Below, piece after piece: positions 1-11,182 of a stretch of 64,000 nt of DNA (position 1 is the first letter of the stretch; every line of letters begins with the position of its first letter). Both the position numbers and the translations under genes were made by a program. Under the pieces are notes generated by a model, which was given only the letters and a program-made list of their open reading frames with translations, searched no databases and was not told the DNA's origin. The DNA comes from Ustilago trichophora (taxonomy: Eukaryota; Basidiomycota; Ustilaginomycetes; Ustilaginales; Ustilaginaceae), in NCBI GenBank assembly GCA_900323505.1, contig OOIN01000003.1, positions 434,001-498,000 on the forward strand, given 5' to 3'.

Positions 1-3000
1 TTTTGGTGGGAGCCATCGACTTGGAGCGTGAGAGGCTGTCGCTAGAGGCATTGGGCTTGGAGTCCGCTCGCACTGCCGTACGCTGGCTCGACGACCTAGA
101 CATGAGAGGCGGGCGCTGCGGTGTCACATAGTCTTCGTGCTCGGCGATGGTGGGCGTACCTGGAACTTGCGAGCCGGTGTAAGAGTTACGCGACTCAAAT
201 GCAGGCGGAGTAGGGGGGATGAGGTTGATTCCAACCCCGGGCACGGCTTGTGGCTTGCCGATCGGTGTGCGGTCTTCCTGAGCAACGGACATGACGTCCT
301 CGACGGCTGGCGGTGGTGGCAACGGCAGCTTCTTCTCGGAGAGGCTCAAAGCGGATGGGATGGCGGGTGGCAGCTCCGAAGTGGTGACCTCGGTCACAAC
401 TGCTTTCTCGGCGTCCAGCTGCTTGACTCCGGCTGCAGCTTCATTTTCGGGAGATGTGAGAGCGGTGCTGACAAGACTTGCCTCAGATGAGGTGGGAACG
501 CTGGCAGCTTCCTCGACGACGTCCTCTCGTGCAGAGGCCGAAAGTGAGGTGCTTGGAGCGGGAACCTGGACACTGCTCTCAGCCTGACCCTCGCTGACGT
601 GAGCGGGAGCTTCCTCGGTGATCGGAGCGGTTTCGGCGGCCGGAGCAGCTTCAGCAACAGCAGGCAGCTCAGTGGGTTCAGCAACTGGAGCAGCGGCCTG
701 GCGTGATTCCAGCTGGGGAAGCTCGAACGAGCCAAAGCCATCCATGGCCTTCATCTGCTCAGAAAGCTTCCGCTGATGTTCTGGACGTGCATCTGCAGCA
801 ACTGCGCCTTCCCGTTGAGCCACAGCTGCATTCCTCAGCTCCGTAGGGTAGACCGGGACAGCAGAGTCGGCCAGAGCTTTGAGGTCGTGAGCCGTGTGGA
901 ACTTCTCGGGCGACACTGTGGCGCTCTGGATATTGGTCATGCTCTGAAGAGGAGTGGCGAAGTGGTTGACGGTCTCAGACGGCACCATTGTACTTGGAGC
1001 GCTGGCTGCCTCTGTCGAGACGGAAGGTGTACTGCTGGTGTCATCGAGCACCCGTTGCTTCCCAAGAGCCTTGGCGGAAGGGGATCCTGGTGCAGATGTG
1101 CTTGGGGAGGCGACTGCCGGCACAGAGGCCGAATCGCTGCTTGAGCGGCGTCTGATGGACTCGACAAGGGACGAGCGATCGCTCTTGTTGGACGTAGAGC
1201 CAATGGAGTCGACCGAGACCTTGCGGCTGTGCTTGCTCTTGTCTTTCTTGTCTTTCTTGTCCTTCTTGTCCTTCTTTTCCTTCTTGTCCTTCTTGTCCTT
1301 CTTTTCCTTCTTGTCCTTCTTCTCCTTGCCTGGAGAGCGGAACTGGATGCCGAAGAGAGTATCAGCGAGCGATCGAGAAGGCTTGGGCTTCATGGCAGAT
1401 TTTGCAGGGGCAGGCTTGTCCTTGCTCGAAACCATGTCGGATGATGCCTTGTTGGGCGTGACCTGGCTGCTCTGTGCAGCGCCGGTAGCCGAGCCTGCAC
1501 TCTGGAAGCTGGACTGGGAAAGTGACATGGGCAAAGTGCTGCGAGTATCCTCGACAGGCCCCTGTGGCTTCTGAGCGTCAAGCCTGCCCTCAGAGATGGT
1601 CAAGCCACCCATCTCGATGGGTCGTTTCGACTTGGGACGGGGTCGGTCGAGTACAGACACTTTTGGCTGCTCTGGACTGAGCCCGCCGGAGGCAACGACA
1701 GCATCGCTGGGAGAGGGCTTGGACCAGGGAGAAGCGGTGATGGTCTCATCGCCCGCCTCCTCGAACGCATGTTTCTCTGCAGAAGGGTTGTCGGTGCCCT
1801 GCGCTTGGTTGAGCAACCACACGGCAGCAAAGCTGGGCGCAAGACCAGTATCGGCACTGTTGCGTCTCTTGCCTTCAATCCCGTTGGAAGCAGCATCGGC
1901 ACGCTTCTGCCGCACTTCGTTGATGGCTTTCTGCGCCTCGGCATCGACGTTGTTCGTCTCGGCAACAGAAGCGGCAACAGGTACATCGCGCGAAGACTGA
2001 ACAGAAGAGGCATCAGGCTCCGGAACTTCACGGCTGAGCTTGTTGACAGTGGTATCCGAGTAGCTGAAGCGGTCGAACCTGTCCAGAATTCCCGACAGAG
2101 AAGGACCGAAGAAGTCTTCGCCGACATTCATCTTGCGAAGGCGATCCTGTTCGGCGAGCGCTTTAGCCCTGAGCTCGGCATCATCATCGGAAAGTTCGGC
2201 ACCTGAATCCGAGTCGCCGTCACCGAGGCGGCGCATGGACGAGCCGGATCGTCGCATGATGCCACTGACGGCAAACGAAGTGCCGAGACTGATGTCGCTG
2301 AGGCGGCGGGGCAAGGTGCCAGGTCTTGACGACCGACTTGTGCGAACGCTTGGCCGTTGGGAGGGAGTGATGGAAGCATTGTCAGCCGCCATGCTTTCGT
2401 CCGAAGGCTTCGTGCGGATTCGCACTTGGGCGACGGATGCCACTGCCGATGCTTCATCGTCATCTTCTGTTTCTTCGGTGTTGACTTTGGCGGTAGGTGT
2501 GCTTCGGCCGCTTGTAGCAGATTGATAGTCGCTCACCTCGGATGCGCGAGAGACGAGCTGGGGTCTTTCGGCAGCCACAGCAAGCTGGGGTGCGGCCTGG
2601 GCTTGATCAAGAACAGGCTCAGCTGTTGGGACCACAACCTGGGCGACTGGGGGGACTGGCGCTTCGCGCGTGGGGGGCTGGGGCATGTCGGTGGAGGCCA
2701 CAGTCTGCGCTACAGTCGTTGAGACTGGCGCCTGCTGCACCTCAGTAGGCTCTGTTACGTGGATCTGCACTCCAGAGGGAGCGATCGCAACCACATCGTC
2801 TTGGCTGTCATCCTGTCGACTCGCCGCAGAGGCTTGTCGTTGATGCAAGCGAGCTTCAAAGTCGTCATAATTGCGACTGGGGCCCTTGCCTTTGATAGAG
2901 GCGTGCGAGCGCATCTCGTGGTGATAGTTGTGGCCGATGCTGGAGCCCTCCTCTTCCTCCTCCGCAACAACATCCAATGTAGGATGACCGCCACCGACAA

Positions 3001-4738
3001 GGCCTTCGTCCGAAGACGTGTCAGACTCTTCCGACTCTTCGGGAGTGCTCTCTTCCGGGGTCGGCTGTTCGTCGGCCGACTCCACCTCTTCGATGCGATC
3101 CGCAAGGTATTGGGCTGTGGTGGGAGGTGCGATTGGAGCCGTCGAGGTCTCAGCAAGTTCCTGTGCGACAGGCTGAGACGCAGCTGTAGTTGGTAGAGGC
3201 GGCGTAGGAGCGACAAATCGCGGCTGCACCGGCGGCTCGACGGCCGCGCGCGGTGCTGGCACTGCAACTGGTGCATAGGTCTGAGCTGGTGGACTTTGAG
3301 GAATCGGTGGCGAGGCAGGCGAGGCCTCTGCGACGGGCTCGGGAACGACCTGTTGCGGTGGTAATGCGGGAACAGCCTCGACGTAATGGTAAGGCACGGC
3401 TTGAGGATGCACGTATTGTTGTTGTTGCAACTGCTGCTGCTGCTGTGGGGCATGGATGATCGGAACAGGCGCTGCTGATTGGGGCACGATAACAGGCGCT
3501 GGTGCACCTGCTCCGTGCATGACCGCGGATGCTTGCAAAGACATTGAGGTGGGATACTGGGCCACGTTGATCGACGAGCTCGATCCGACCGGCGAGTAAA
3601 TGGGAGAGATGGGAGCAACTACGTGACCCGGTTGCAAGTGAACAGCCGCAAGCTGTGGCTCAGAGAGCGGCGAAACGGGCGTTGGCGGCATCTCGCCGAT
3701 CACTTGAGAGGCAGCGCGAGCCAGAAGGTCTTGCTGCACCACGCCGGGATCCCGTTGAACCTGGTGGTATTGTGCATCCTGTTCGAGCTCCTTCTTGACA
3801 CGGTTGGCGACCATGCTGCTGCGCTTCTCTGACGTGCGAGGAGGCTTGGGAGCCAAGGTGGGCATGGTCTCCCACATTTTTGCGACTTCTGTGCCGGACA
3901 TGGACTTGACAAACGAGTTCCAGTCGGATGAACCAGAGGCAGCGGCGCGGTTCTGGCTGCGAGCACGACCCATGGAAGCGGCTGGACTGACGGGACGAGC
4001 GGGATCGCCATTCGCTGTGGCCATGCTTCCTGAGCGAGTCATGGAGGTATTCGAAGTCTGACGCATGAGGTTGGGCTGCTGCTGACCCAAGGGAGCGACA
4101 CCGGAGTGTCGCCTCATGGAGGACATGGAACCCTTGTTGGCCAGTTGAGGAAGGGGAGGCGGAGCGGTCTGAGAAGAGTATCGTATCCTGCTCGAGGTGG
4201 GTCCACCGTAGTCGCTTCTTGCTCCACGAGGAGGTGCCGAGCCTTTGATCGAGTCCGAGATGCGGGGGAAGCCGGGCGGACCGGCAGCTTCAGGCTCGGA
4301 GAATACGCTGCCGGCGATGCTTGGAGGTCGAGAGTACTGTTTACGAGTGAGGCTGCCACCTTCCCACCAGCGGCCTTTCCTGGGACTGGCACTGACATCG
4401 GTAGGGGCAATGCTGCTGGCACCGTCGTAGTAAACGCTGCCGCCCGAGATGGAAGGTTTGCGGGACTTTTTGCGGAAGACGCTGAAGCGACTTGTGTTGC
4501 TCTTTCCAGACATGACCGAAGGCGCTTGACTATAGACTCCTCCGCCGTGAGCAAGCGAGCCGGGCCCGGTGGCCTTAAACATATTTCCTGCGAGGATCGA
4601 GTCGGGTCTGTTGGGCGCATTTGGCAGGTCGGAGGGTGGCTGGAAGTGGCCATTTGTGGAAGATGTGTTAGCGACCGGCTCGGTATACCTCTGAGAGGGC
4701 CGGTTGAGGATGGTGTCCATAAAGCTGTGCTTGGTCAT
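1..4738 (-). CDS. Very large low-complexity Ser/Pro/Ala-rich protein, C terminus outside window
   Basis: The frame is open without a stop from the ATG at 4738 (N terminus MTKHSFMDTILNRPSQRY) to the window edge, giving at least 1,579 residues. I do not recognise the family. The N-terminal third is basic and Ser-rich (RFSVFRKKSRKPS is typical). A more ordered-looking patch reads DWNSFVKSMSGTEVAKMWET, followed by a Lys/Glu-rich helix. A Gln run lies near residues 433-444. Pro/Ala/Val-rich linkers with acidic Glu/Asp patches follow. Near residues 1136-1170 there is a block of tandem KKDKKE/KKD units. No membrane segment or enzyme motif was seen. Composition suggests a disordered scaffold or cytoskeleton/polarity-type protein, but that is inference. 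No intron was needed to keep the frame open. Start choice rests on the first ATG of the open frame. Confidence 0.8.
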   Translation of the reverse strand, partial: MTKHSFMDTILNRPSQRYTEPVANTSSTNGHFQPPSDLPNAPNRPDSILAGNMFKATGPGSLAHGGGVYSQAPSVMSGKSNTSRFSVFRKKSRKPSISGGSVYYDGASSIAPTDVSASPRKGRWWEGGSLTRKQYSRPPSIAGSVFSEPEAAGPPGFPRISDSIKGSAPPRGARSDYGGPTSSRIRYSSQTAPPPLPQLANKGSMSSMRRHSGVAPLGQQQPNLMRQTSNTSMTRSGSMATANGDPARPVSPAASMGRARSQNRAAASGSSDWNSFVKSMSGTEVAKMWETMPTLAPKPPRTSEKRSSMVANRVKKELEQDAQYHQVQRDPGVVQQDLLARAASQVIGEMPPTPVSPLSEPQLAAVHLQPGHVVAPISPIYSPVGSSSSINVAQYPTSMSLQASAVMHGAGAPAPVIVPQSAAPVPIIHAPQQQQQLQQQQYVHPQAVPYHYVEAVPALPPQQVVPEPVAEASPASPPIPQSPPAQTYAPVAVPAPRAAVEPPVQPRFVAPTPPLPTTAASQPVAQELAETSTAPIAPPTTAQYLADRIEEVESADEQPTPEESTPEESEESDTSSDEGLVGGGHPTLDVVAEEEEEGSSIGHNYHHEMRSHASIKGKGPSRNYDDFEARLHQRQASAASRQDDSQDDVVAIAPSGVQIHVTEPTEVQQAPVSTTVAQTVASTDMPQPPTREAPVPPVAQVVVPTAEPVLDQAQAAPQLAVAAERPQLVSRASEVSDYQSATSGRSTPTAKVNTEETEDDDEASAVASVAQVRIRTKPSDESMAADNASITPSQRPSVRTSRSSRPGTLPRRLSDISLGTSFAVSGIMRRSGSSMRRLGDGDSDSGAELSDDDAELRAKALAEQDRLRKMNVGEDFFGPSLSGILDRFDRFSYSDTTVNKLSREVPEPDASSVQSSRDVPVAASVAETNNVDAEAQKAINEVRQKRADAASNGIEGKRRNSADTGLAPSFAAVWLLNQAQGTDNPSAEKHAFEEAGDETITASPWSKPSPSDAVVASGGLSPEQPKVSVLDRPRPKSKRPIEMGGLTISEGRLDAQKPQGPVEDTRSTLPMSLSQSSFQSAGSATGAAQSSQVTPNKASSDMVSSKDKPAPAKSAMKPKPSRSLADTLFGIQFRSPGKEKKDKKEKKDKKDKKEKKDKKDKKDKKDKSKHSRKVSVDSIGSTSNKSDRSSLVESIRRRSSSDSASVPAVASPSTSAPGSPSAKALGKQRVLDDTSSTPSVSTEAASAPSTMVPSETVNHFATPLQSMTNIQSATVSPEKFHTAHDLKALADSAVPVYPTELRNAAVAQREGAVAADARPEHQRKLSEQMKAMDGFGSFELPQLESRQAAAPVAEPTELPAVAEAAPAAETAPITEEAPAHVSEGQAESSVQVPAPSTSLSASAREDVVEEAASVPTSSEASLVSTALTSPENEAAAGVKQLDAEKAVVTEVTTSELPPAIPSALSLSEKKLPLPPPPAVEDVMSVAQEDRTPIGKPQAVPGVGINLIPPTPPAFESRNSYTGSQVPGTPTIAEHEDYVTPQRPPLMSRSSSQRTAVRADSKPNASSDSLSRSKSMAPTK

Positions 4739-7700
4739 TGTGACGACGTTGGCTTTCTCGGCGCCAGCCGTTAGGACAAGTTGAAAGGCCGAGGATTAAA
4801 GCGCAAGGTGGGTTACTGGCACCTGCAGGCGAAGCGAATCCCCGAGGCGCAGAAGGCTGTCGTACCAAATCAGATGCGTACGTTTGGTGCGATTACGAGA
4901 TGCGGCACATGGATAGTAGCTTGAGCGAACGATTTGGTCGAAAAAGCTGTCAGGGGTACGACCGAAGACTATTGGCAGTCCAATTCGGGCCGGAGAAGGA
5001 TACAATGTCGGGGCTGCCAAGGCGAGATGGTGGTAACGGTGCTGCTGTGACGTTGTTTCCGAGTGCAAGCGTCCGTGAACGAGCTGAAGGCAGCTGGTTT
5101 ACGGTGTGAATCTGAAAGAAGATATCCGCGCTTAGGGATAGGGAGGGGAGGAGAAAACCGAGACGAAAGGAGTTGTAGCTCGTGCAGCCGACGAGGGTCT
5201 GCTATCGGTCGGTGCTATGTGGTGAGATGATGGGGTGAAGGGGGGGTATCGTGGTATCCGTGACTTGAGTTGGCGGAGAGAGGGGAAGGATACGAACCGA
5301 ATCAGGGAGCAAAGGAGCAAAGGAGAGTGAAGAGCGAGCAAGCGAGCGAGCGAACGAACGAACGAACGAACGAGGTCGAGGATGGAGAGCTTCCAAGGGC
5401 CGGTCCAAAGGAGTGTGGGTCAGCAATCTTGATTTGAGCAAAGGTGACGAGAAGTGACAGGATGAGCGGATCGAGCTGATCTGCGTGGTGCTTTCTGGTG
5501 CTCCACTCTGTGTGTGTGTGTGTGTACTGTATTCTGTGAAGTGATGCGAAATTGACGAATTTTGATGTTTGAAGCATCCTACTGTACTCAGGCAGCCAAA
5601 TACTTCCGGAACGGCGCTAGCGCAGGGAAAAGTGACGGGCGCAGCAGCTGGCGAAGCAAAGTGCCAAGGTTGGAAAGCGGTCAACAACTGCAAGTGTGGA
5701 TGGATGGATGGATGAATGAATGGATGCCGAAAACGACAAAAAAGCACACACGGCGATCCATCAGCCGTTTTCTTGTGTTCTCCTGAGCATCAACGCGAAA
5801 CAGAAGCAGAGATGATCCGCAACGAGAAAAATTAGAAATAATAAATAATAATAATAATAATAATAAAATAAAAACACACACAAAATTAGCTTCCTGTGTA
5901 CAGTACTTTGAGAAAAAGCCCGGCGACTGAAGGTAGAGAAGAGCTGCTCAATTTTGCAACTCAGCCAAGTAATCGTGCAGCTTGGATGTCATGAACGACA
6001 CACAGCACCAGCCCCGTCACAGCTTGTGCTGCTGCAGTCCTCTTGAACTGTACGATAGCTAGCTTCAACAAAAGAGTGCAGATTTCATCAAGAAAGGAGT
6101 CAAAGACCGAGGCAGAAAAGCAGGCACCAAAAGCTCTATCCACATACGTATTTCGGACTGCCATTTCCACTCATGCAACGGTGCCTGTCCCTCACGCTCA
6201 CACACTTTCTAAACCGATGGGCAAAGACCATCATCAGCTTGCCTTTTACGACCTCTCTCTTGTGTCTTGTTGGTTCAAAGACCGAAATTGATGGCCCGAC
6301 GTTCTGCCCTCTCAAAGCTCACACTTCCATCCCAGCCTCTGTTCAGTTCTGCTTTTCCAACTGAACCGAACTGGCAATGCCAAGCCAAACAGAACCGACT
6401 CTCTGGCTCTGTCGTTCCACTCGAGCTCGACGCCGTCGTTTCCCCCCAACAAGCTCCGCCTGGTGTCGAACTGCATCAGCAGCCAATGTCTGGCACGTGC
6501 ATCGTTGCACAGTTCACCACTTCGAACCGTAACTTATCTTGTGTACCCGGTCATTCACTGCTGCGTTGGAGTCGGGGCAAACCTCTTTGTGATTGGTCGC
6601 CGTCCTCTCCAGGCTGGCTTGACAAGCATCAGCGACTGCAAAGCAAAAGGAACATGGAAACAGTCGGTTGCATCGCCGACGGAGCGTTGTACGGCTCGGC
6701 TGCTTGTCCCACACATACAGCGCGCGCCTTGGAGCTTGCAGCTGGACTATTTTTGGAGTCTCCATTTCATTCTTGCAAGCGAGGCCCAGTAAGGGCCCAC
6801 TCCCAAGACCCTCGATCTTGGCTGCCTTCTGCCTTCTTGGACCACATCTCGACCCTGGCTCTTCCTGCACTAACCGAGATAAGCTGGTCGAGGAGTAATA
6901 GTATTAATGGCAAAAGTGTCGCTGCTGACCTACGTCTTTGAGCAACCAGTAAGCAGCTGAGACTCCTGATATGGAGAGAAAACAGGCCGGGATTTGGCTT
7001 CAAGCAAAGTCAGGACGCGAGACTCGTACAGCGAGTGCTGCACATTTCATGCACCTTGTGCTACAACCAGTCGATAGCGGCCAACCATCAGCAACTCTGG
7101 TACGATATCTCGCACATGTGCGACCTCGTACAAAGGCGACAGGTGTGCTCATGACCTAGCTGACCTGCAAAAAGAGCTCAGCCCCAAGAAGGCAGGAAGG
7201 AAGACCCACTCTTTGTGCACTTTGCAGATCCAAGAGATTACTCGATGGCAAGGGAAAGACTGTTCACTACCTGACCGTGAGATTACTGTAGCTCGCTCAC
7301 TGCACACAGCTCGTCAGAATGAACTAAAGTTGGGGCTTCTCTCTTCTCTCTTGTCGGATTTGAGATTGCGATACCTTTTTTTTACTTTTTTTTTTTTAAA
7401 AAAAAAAAAAGAAAATAGTGCTCCAGTCGTGGCCGGTCGTGAGAAGAGAGAGAAGAGAGAGAGTGTGTGGTCTTGCGCTCTTCTTCTCGCATTTGCGATG
7501 CGCTCACCCTGCATGAGTTTGCAGTCAGATGTCAGGGTTGCGACTCGTCCCTCCGCTGCTGCCCCGAAATTTGTGATTTGGCCTCCAGACGCTTGAGTCT
7601 CGGAATCCGTACCCGAAACAAGAAGGACTTGACCCTTGACTTCCACAGTCCCTTCTTGATCGCTGCCCATTCCCTCTCTGAAATACTAGTCACCTTCAAC

Positions 7701-9046
7701 TCATGGCAGGCGCTTCAGCAGAACAGGAAGCAAGGGTTCACAGCACACGCGCCTTTCATCATTTTCAAGGCAGCTAAGGGCAGAGCAGATGATCAAATTT
7801 GATTGATTGTGGTGAGGATCTTCCGACATGACCGATGCCAAAGTGCGGCTTAGCGGAAGCTTCGGTTTGCAAGCCACACCCGGCAAGAAGACACATTTGG
7901 AATCGGGTATCATGCTTCCATCCTCGGAATCTGTCAACCATGCCATTGGCAAACGATTCATCAGGTACAAATGAGCTGAGTGCCTATCTTTGGCACACTC
8001 AAGCGTCTCCACGGCAGTGCATTGCCATCGAAATAGTAGAGCTACCGTAGGCCTCCTTTGGCGGAATATTGTGGTGCAAGCTCAAAGGTCGCAGCAGGAA
8101 AAAGTTGAGAAAAAAATTCAGAATTCAAAAAAGAATGTGCAAAAATCGAGGTCCAGAAAATCGGGCCGCTCTTCCATTTAGGATTGCTGCTACAAAAGGC
8201 CAGCTGCCGTAAAGCGCACTACTGGACGTGACTCTAAGCGGGATCGACAAAGTCAGCTGATCGCATTGCTGCAATCTTACAATGATCTTTCGATCGGTGA
8301 TTGACGAAGCAGGGCATGACTGTGAGTTTCAAGGCGCTTCCGTGTGCATCCTGCAACAGTCTCAAGTTAGATCATGTCGACTGTCACCGGCTTGAAGGAG
8401 ATCCTAGAGCCAAGCCGAGCTCAGTGATCATGTGGCAAACAGATACGGCGACTTGTTCAGCTGGAGGAAGTGTTCCTGAATCTGCTGTATCACAAGAGGC
8501 GTCAGTGAGCTCGAAAGAACAAACGAGCCCGGATGTGTAAGTAAAGGTGAACAGGGTTTTGACAGCTCGCTTTGTGAACGATATCGTACTGTGCACCCGA
8601 TGAGTTGATCGTGCCGTATCGAGAACGATTCATGCAACTCGAACAAAGTGTCTGCAAAGCGGCGTCGGAACAAAGGGCTTCTCTCTCGCCCACTAGGAGC
8701 AATGTCTGAGCAAATTCAAGTCAGCAGCAAAGCACAGCACAGTGTGTGAATGTCGCCACGTATCTCTAGCGCCCACGGTCTAGCTCGGACCTCTTCTGAA
8801 ATTGGACACACCTGCCAATCTCCTCATCATTATCACTAGTCTCTATTGTCTTCCAGCAACTCTGCAGCACAGCAAGGTGCACCAGTCCTACCGCATTCGT
8901 TGACCCGCCCACTGCACAGTTGAGAAAAAGTCTCTCTCTTAAAAAGGCGGATGCAAGCAAAGGTCGTCTTTTGATTCGACCATCCTCTTTTCTTTCTTCA
9001 CTCCCAAGTTCCATTCCCTCCTTGCCACCTCTCCACCAGCTTCACC
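4739..9046. other. 4.3 kb gene-free region between divergent genes
   Basis: No convincing coding sequence was seen; the ORFs here are short, on both strands, and without family similarity. It must hold the promoters of the disordered-protein gene (leftward) and the polymerase gene (rightward). Visible contents are simple repeats (GCGA/GAAC units at 5340-5374, a GT run near 5511-5524, GGAT units at 5697-5727, AAT units near 5837-5866), a T12/A13 dyad at 7386-7410, GA-rich DNA at 7441-7465, and four copies of TACTGTA/TACAGTA (5525, 5580, 5899, 7284). Confidence 0.6.
7386..7410. repeat. Poly(T)-poly(A) dyad
   Basis: Twelve T followed directly by thirteen A form a perfect AT-only inverted repeat. 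Such tracts usually exclude nucleosomes and can act in promoters. Here it lies about 1.6 kb upstream of the polymerase start, and its role is unknown. Confidence 0.9.
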
Positions 9047-11182
9047 ATGTGCTCGTCTGGGTTGCAGCGTCTTCCGAACGGCTCGAACGGGCTTCAACGG
9101 CAATATCGCCTCGTCATTGCATCCGTAGCATCCCCACGTCGCTACTTTACGGCACCTCGACTCCTGCAACCACTGCCCCGTCTGTCTGAAAATCAGCGTA
9201 TCACCCTCAGGCATCGAAAGCAGGCCCAGTATCTCCAAAAATTGGCCGCACTCGAGGAAAATCCTTGGCAAGATTTCGACGATCTTTCCTCCAAGCATGA
9301 CCAATACGATCGTCGCTTACACTCCCTGGAAGACGCTCATACAATGCTACAGCAAGAACATCGTAGGCTGCAAAAAGCGTTGGATGTCTCGGTCAACAGG
9401 GACGCCACACTCCACAGCAAGCCCCGGCTTGTTTCTCGAAGGCGCGTGATCTTTCAATCTCATTCGAAACCAAAGCGGGAGACGTTGCAGGAGGAAGCGG
9501 CTCTAGCTGCTGCATCGAGGATGCTGCCGAACGAGGTCAGCACAGATGACATCAACATGATCATGACATCTCTGCAGGACCTTGCAAGCCGCCAGGAGAT
9601 CATCAACCACAAGCTTGAGATTGTCTCTCTTCAGCTCAGCAAGCAGCAGCGATCTCTAGTCTCGCTTGCTGTGAATAAAGTCATGCAAATGCCCAGGTCG
9701 CTCGGTCGGATGGCGTTAGATGTATACAGGTGCATGGTTGAGGCCAGCGATCCAGCCATGGATATTGCAAGATCCACAAAAGGCCAGATGGCGGCTGCCA
9801 TGTTCGGCGCGGCCACTTATTTTGCTTTTACGCACCCGGCGGGCCACTGGATGAGGGAGTTGCTCGATGCATTAAGGATGCAAGGTATTCCGCCAAACGC
9901 CAAGGAGCTCATGGGACTCTTCATCCACACGTTCTCTCTGCCTCTGATCATCGCCACAAGTCCAGGTGCGAAAAAGGCTCTTCGACACCTGAAGAGGAGT
10001 AAAGTATTCAACAACTTCTTCAACGCCCACCCTCGTCGATTCTTGTCTGGCTCTAGCGCCAAGCACGGTCCACGAAAGGAGACTGCCTATCGCGACCTGG
10101 TCAACAACCATGCTGACTTGCTTGACAAACCGTTTCCCATGGCTGCCGTGCTCAACGACCTTCGCAACCGACAAGCGCTTCTAGGCCCAACCAGCGGTCG
10201 CGAGTACAAAGTCGCTGAACGAAGACTCTTTCGTGTTCAACACGAGTCAGAGATTGGCGACAGCGAACCGCTCACGGTGCGTCAAGTGATGGAGCTGTTG
10301 CAGCCTGATGATAGCGTCGGCTGGGCTATGATCCGTCAAAGGCTGCTCAACGATCGAGTGGATGCCATGGACAATCTATCCAAAGAAGATCGTGCACGTG
10401 TGCTCTTCACCAGAGTCTACGGCATTGGCAAGACCAAGGCGGAGCGTTTTGTCCAGGCTGGATTCCTGACGCTCGAGCAGCTTCGTGAAGCAAGTTTGGA
10501 AAAAGCCCAGCGAATCGGTCTCGAGCATATGGATGACATTGAATGTCTTATCCCTCGCTCCGAGTCTGAACAGTGGAGAGAGATTTTACTTGAAGTGTTT
10601 GCTGCAGTCGATCCGCGACTGGGAGCTGAGCTACTGGGCAGCTTTCGCCGCGGCGACTATTTTTCCTCGGACCTCGACTGGGTTCTCTTCCATCCTGATG
10701 TGGTGGAGTTGCGCATCCCTCGCAAGGACAATTCTGAAAAACGCGACCCTCACCCGCGAGCAAACGACTTGATGCAATCGGTTGTCGACGAACTTCGCAA
10801 GCGCAACCTTCTCGCCGACGAATTGCTCGCCCACGGCCCCATTTCCATCAAAGGCCTCGTCCGCCTTGCCACCCCTGGAGCCAAAGCTCGCCGCATCGAC
10901 ATCAACTTTGCCCCCTTCACCCGGCGTGCCTTCTACACCCTCGCCAAGACGGGAGATGCAGACCTCATGGTACACATGCGCGCCAAAGCAAAAGCAAACG
11001 GCTGGGCGCTCAACGAATATGGTATCGGCCCCCACAATCAGAACGGCTCTGCATGGACTCAAAATTTGCTAGATGCAACAGAGGAGAAGCAGATTTTTGA
11101 CTTTTTGAAGGTGCCTTACCTTGAACCAGAGGAAAGGTCGTTCAGCCTCTATGCGAAGCGATTGAAGATTGTCCGTTCCTAG
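9047..11182 (+). CDS. Family X (pol beta-like) DNA polymerase with mitochondrial-type N terminus
   Basis: A 711-residue protein whose C-terminal 270 residues follow mammalian DNA polymerase beta closely. It has a helix-hairpin-helix (TRVYGIGKTKAERFVQAGF, from residue 455), an RIGL/IPR segment, the nucleotidyltransferase motif GSFRRGDYFSSDLDW with catalytic Asp542 and Asp544, and a third Asp618 in RRIDINFAP. These are followed by a TGDADLMVHMRAKAK/NEYGIG segment and a C-terminal IFDFLKVPYLEPEERS block. The family fills short gaps in DNA repair. The first 35 residues are rich in Arg, Ser and Leu and free of acidic residues, ending in RRYFTAP, as in a matrix presequence. Then come a coiled-coil stretch (about 60-125) and an unusual middle region with hydrophobic segments (about 250-310). 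No BRCT domain is visible, unlike yeast Pol4. ATG context is favourable (caccATG). Family assignment is firm; mitochondrial location is inference. Confidence 0.9.
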   Translation: MCSSGLQRLPNGSNGLQRQYRLVIASVASPRRYFTAPRLLQPLPRLSENQRITLRHRKQAQYLQKLAALEENPWQDFDDLSSKHDQYDRRLHSLEDAHTMLQQEHRRLQKALDVSVNRDATLHSKPRLVSRRRVIFQSHSKPKRETLQEEAALAAASRMLPNEVSTDDINMIMTSLQDLASRQEIINHKLEIVSLQLSKQQRSLVSLAVNKVMQMPRSLGRMALDVYRCMVEASDPAMDIARSTKGQMAAAMFGAATYFAFTHPAGHWMRELLDALRMQGIPPNAKELMGLFIHTFSLPLIIATSPGAKKALRHLKRSKVFNNFFNAHPRRFLSGSSAKHGPRKETAYRDLVNNHADLLDKPFPMAAVLNDLRNRQALLGPTSGREYKVAERRLFRVQHESEIGDSEPLTVRQVMELLQPDDSVGWAMIRQRLLNDRVDAMDNLSKEDRARVLFTRVYGIGKTKAERFVQAGFLTLEQLREASLEKAQRIGLEHMDDIECLIPRSESEQWREILLEVFAAVDPRLGAELLGSFRRGDYFSSDLDWVLFHPDVVELRIPRKDNSEKRDPHPRANDLMQSVVDELRKRNLLADELLAHGPISIKGLVRLATPGAKARRIDINFAPFTRRAFYTLAKTGDADLMVHMRAKAKANGWALNEYGIGPHNQNGSAWTQNLLDATEEKQIFDFLKVPYLEPEERSFSLYAKRLKIVRS

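Noticed and set aside
6267..6941. 224-codon frame in the 4.3 kb gap
   Set aside because: No motif, no codon preference like the neighbours, overlapped by other random frames.
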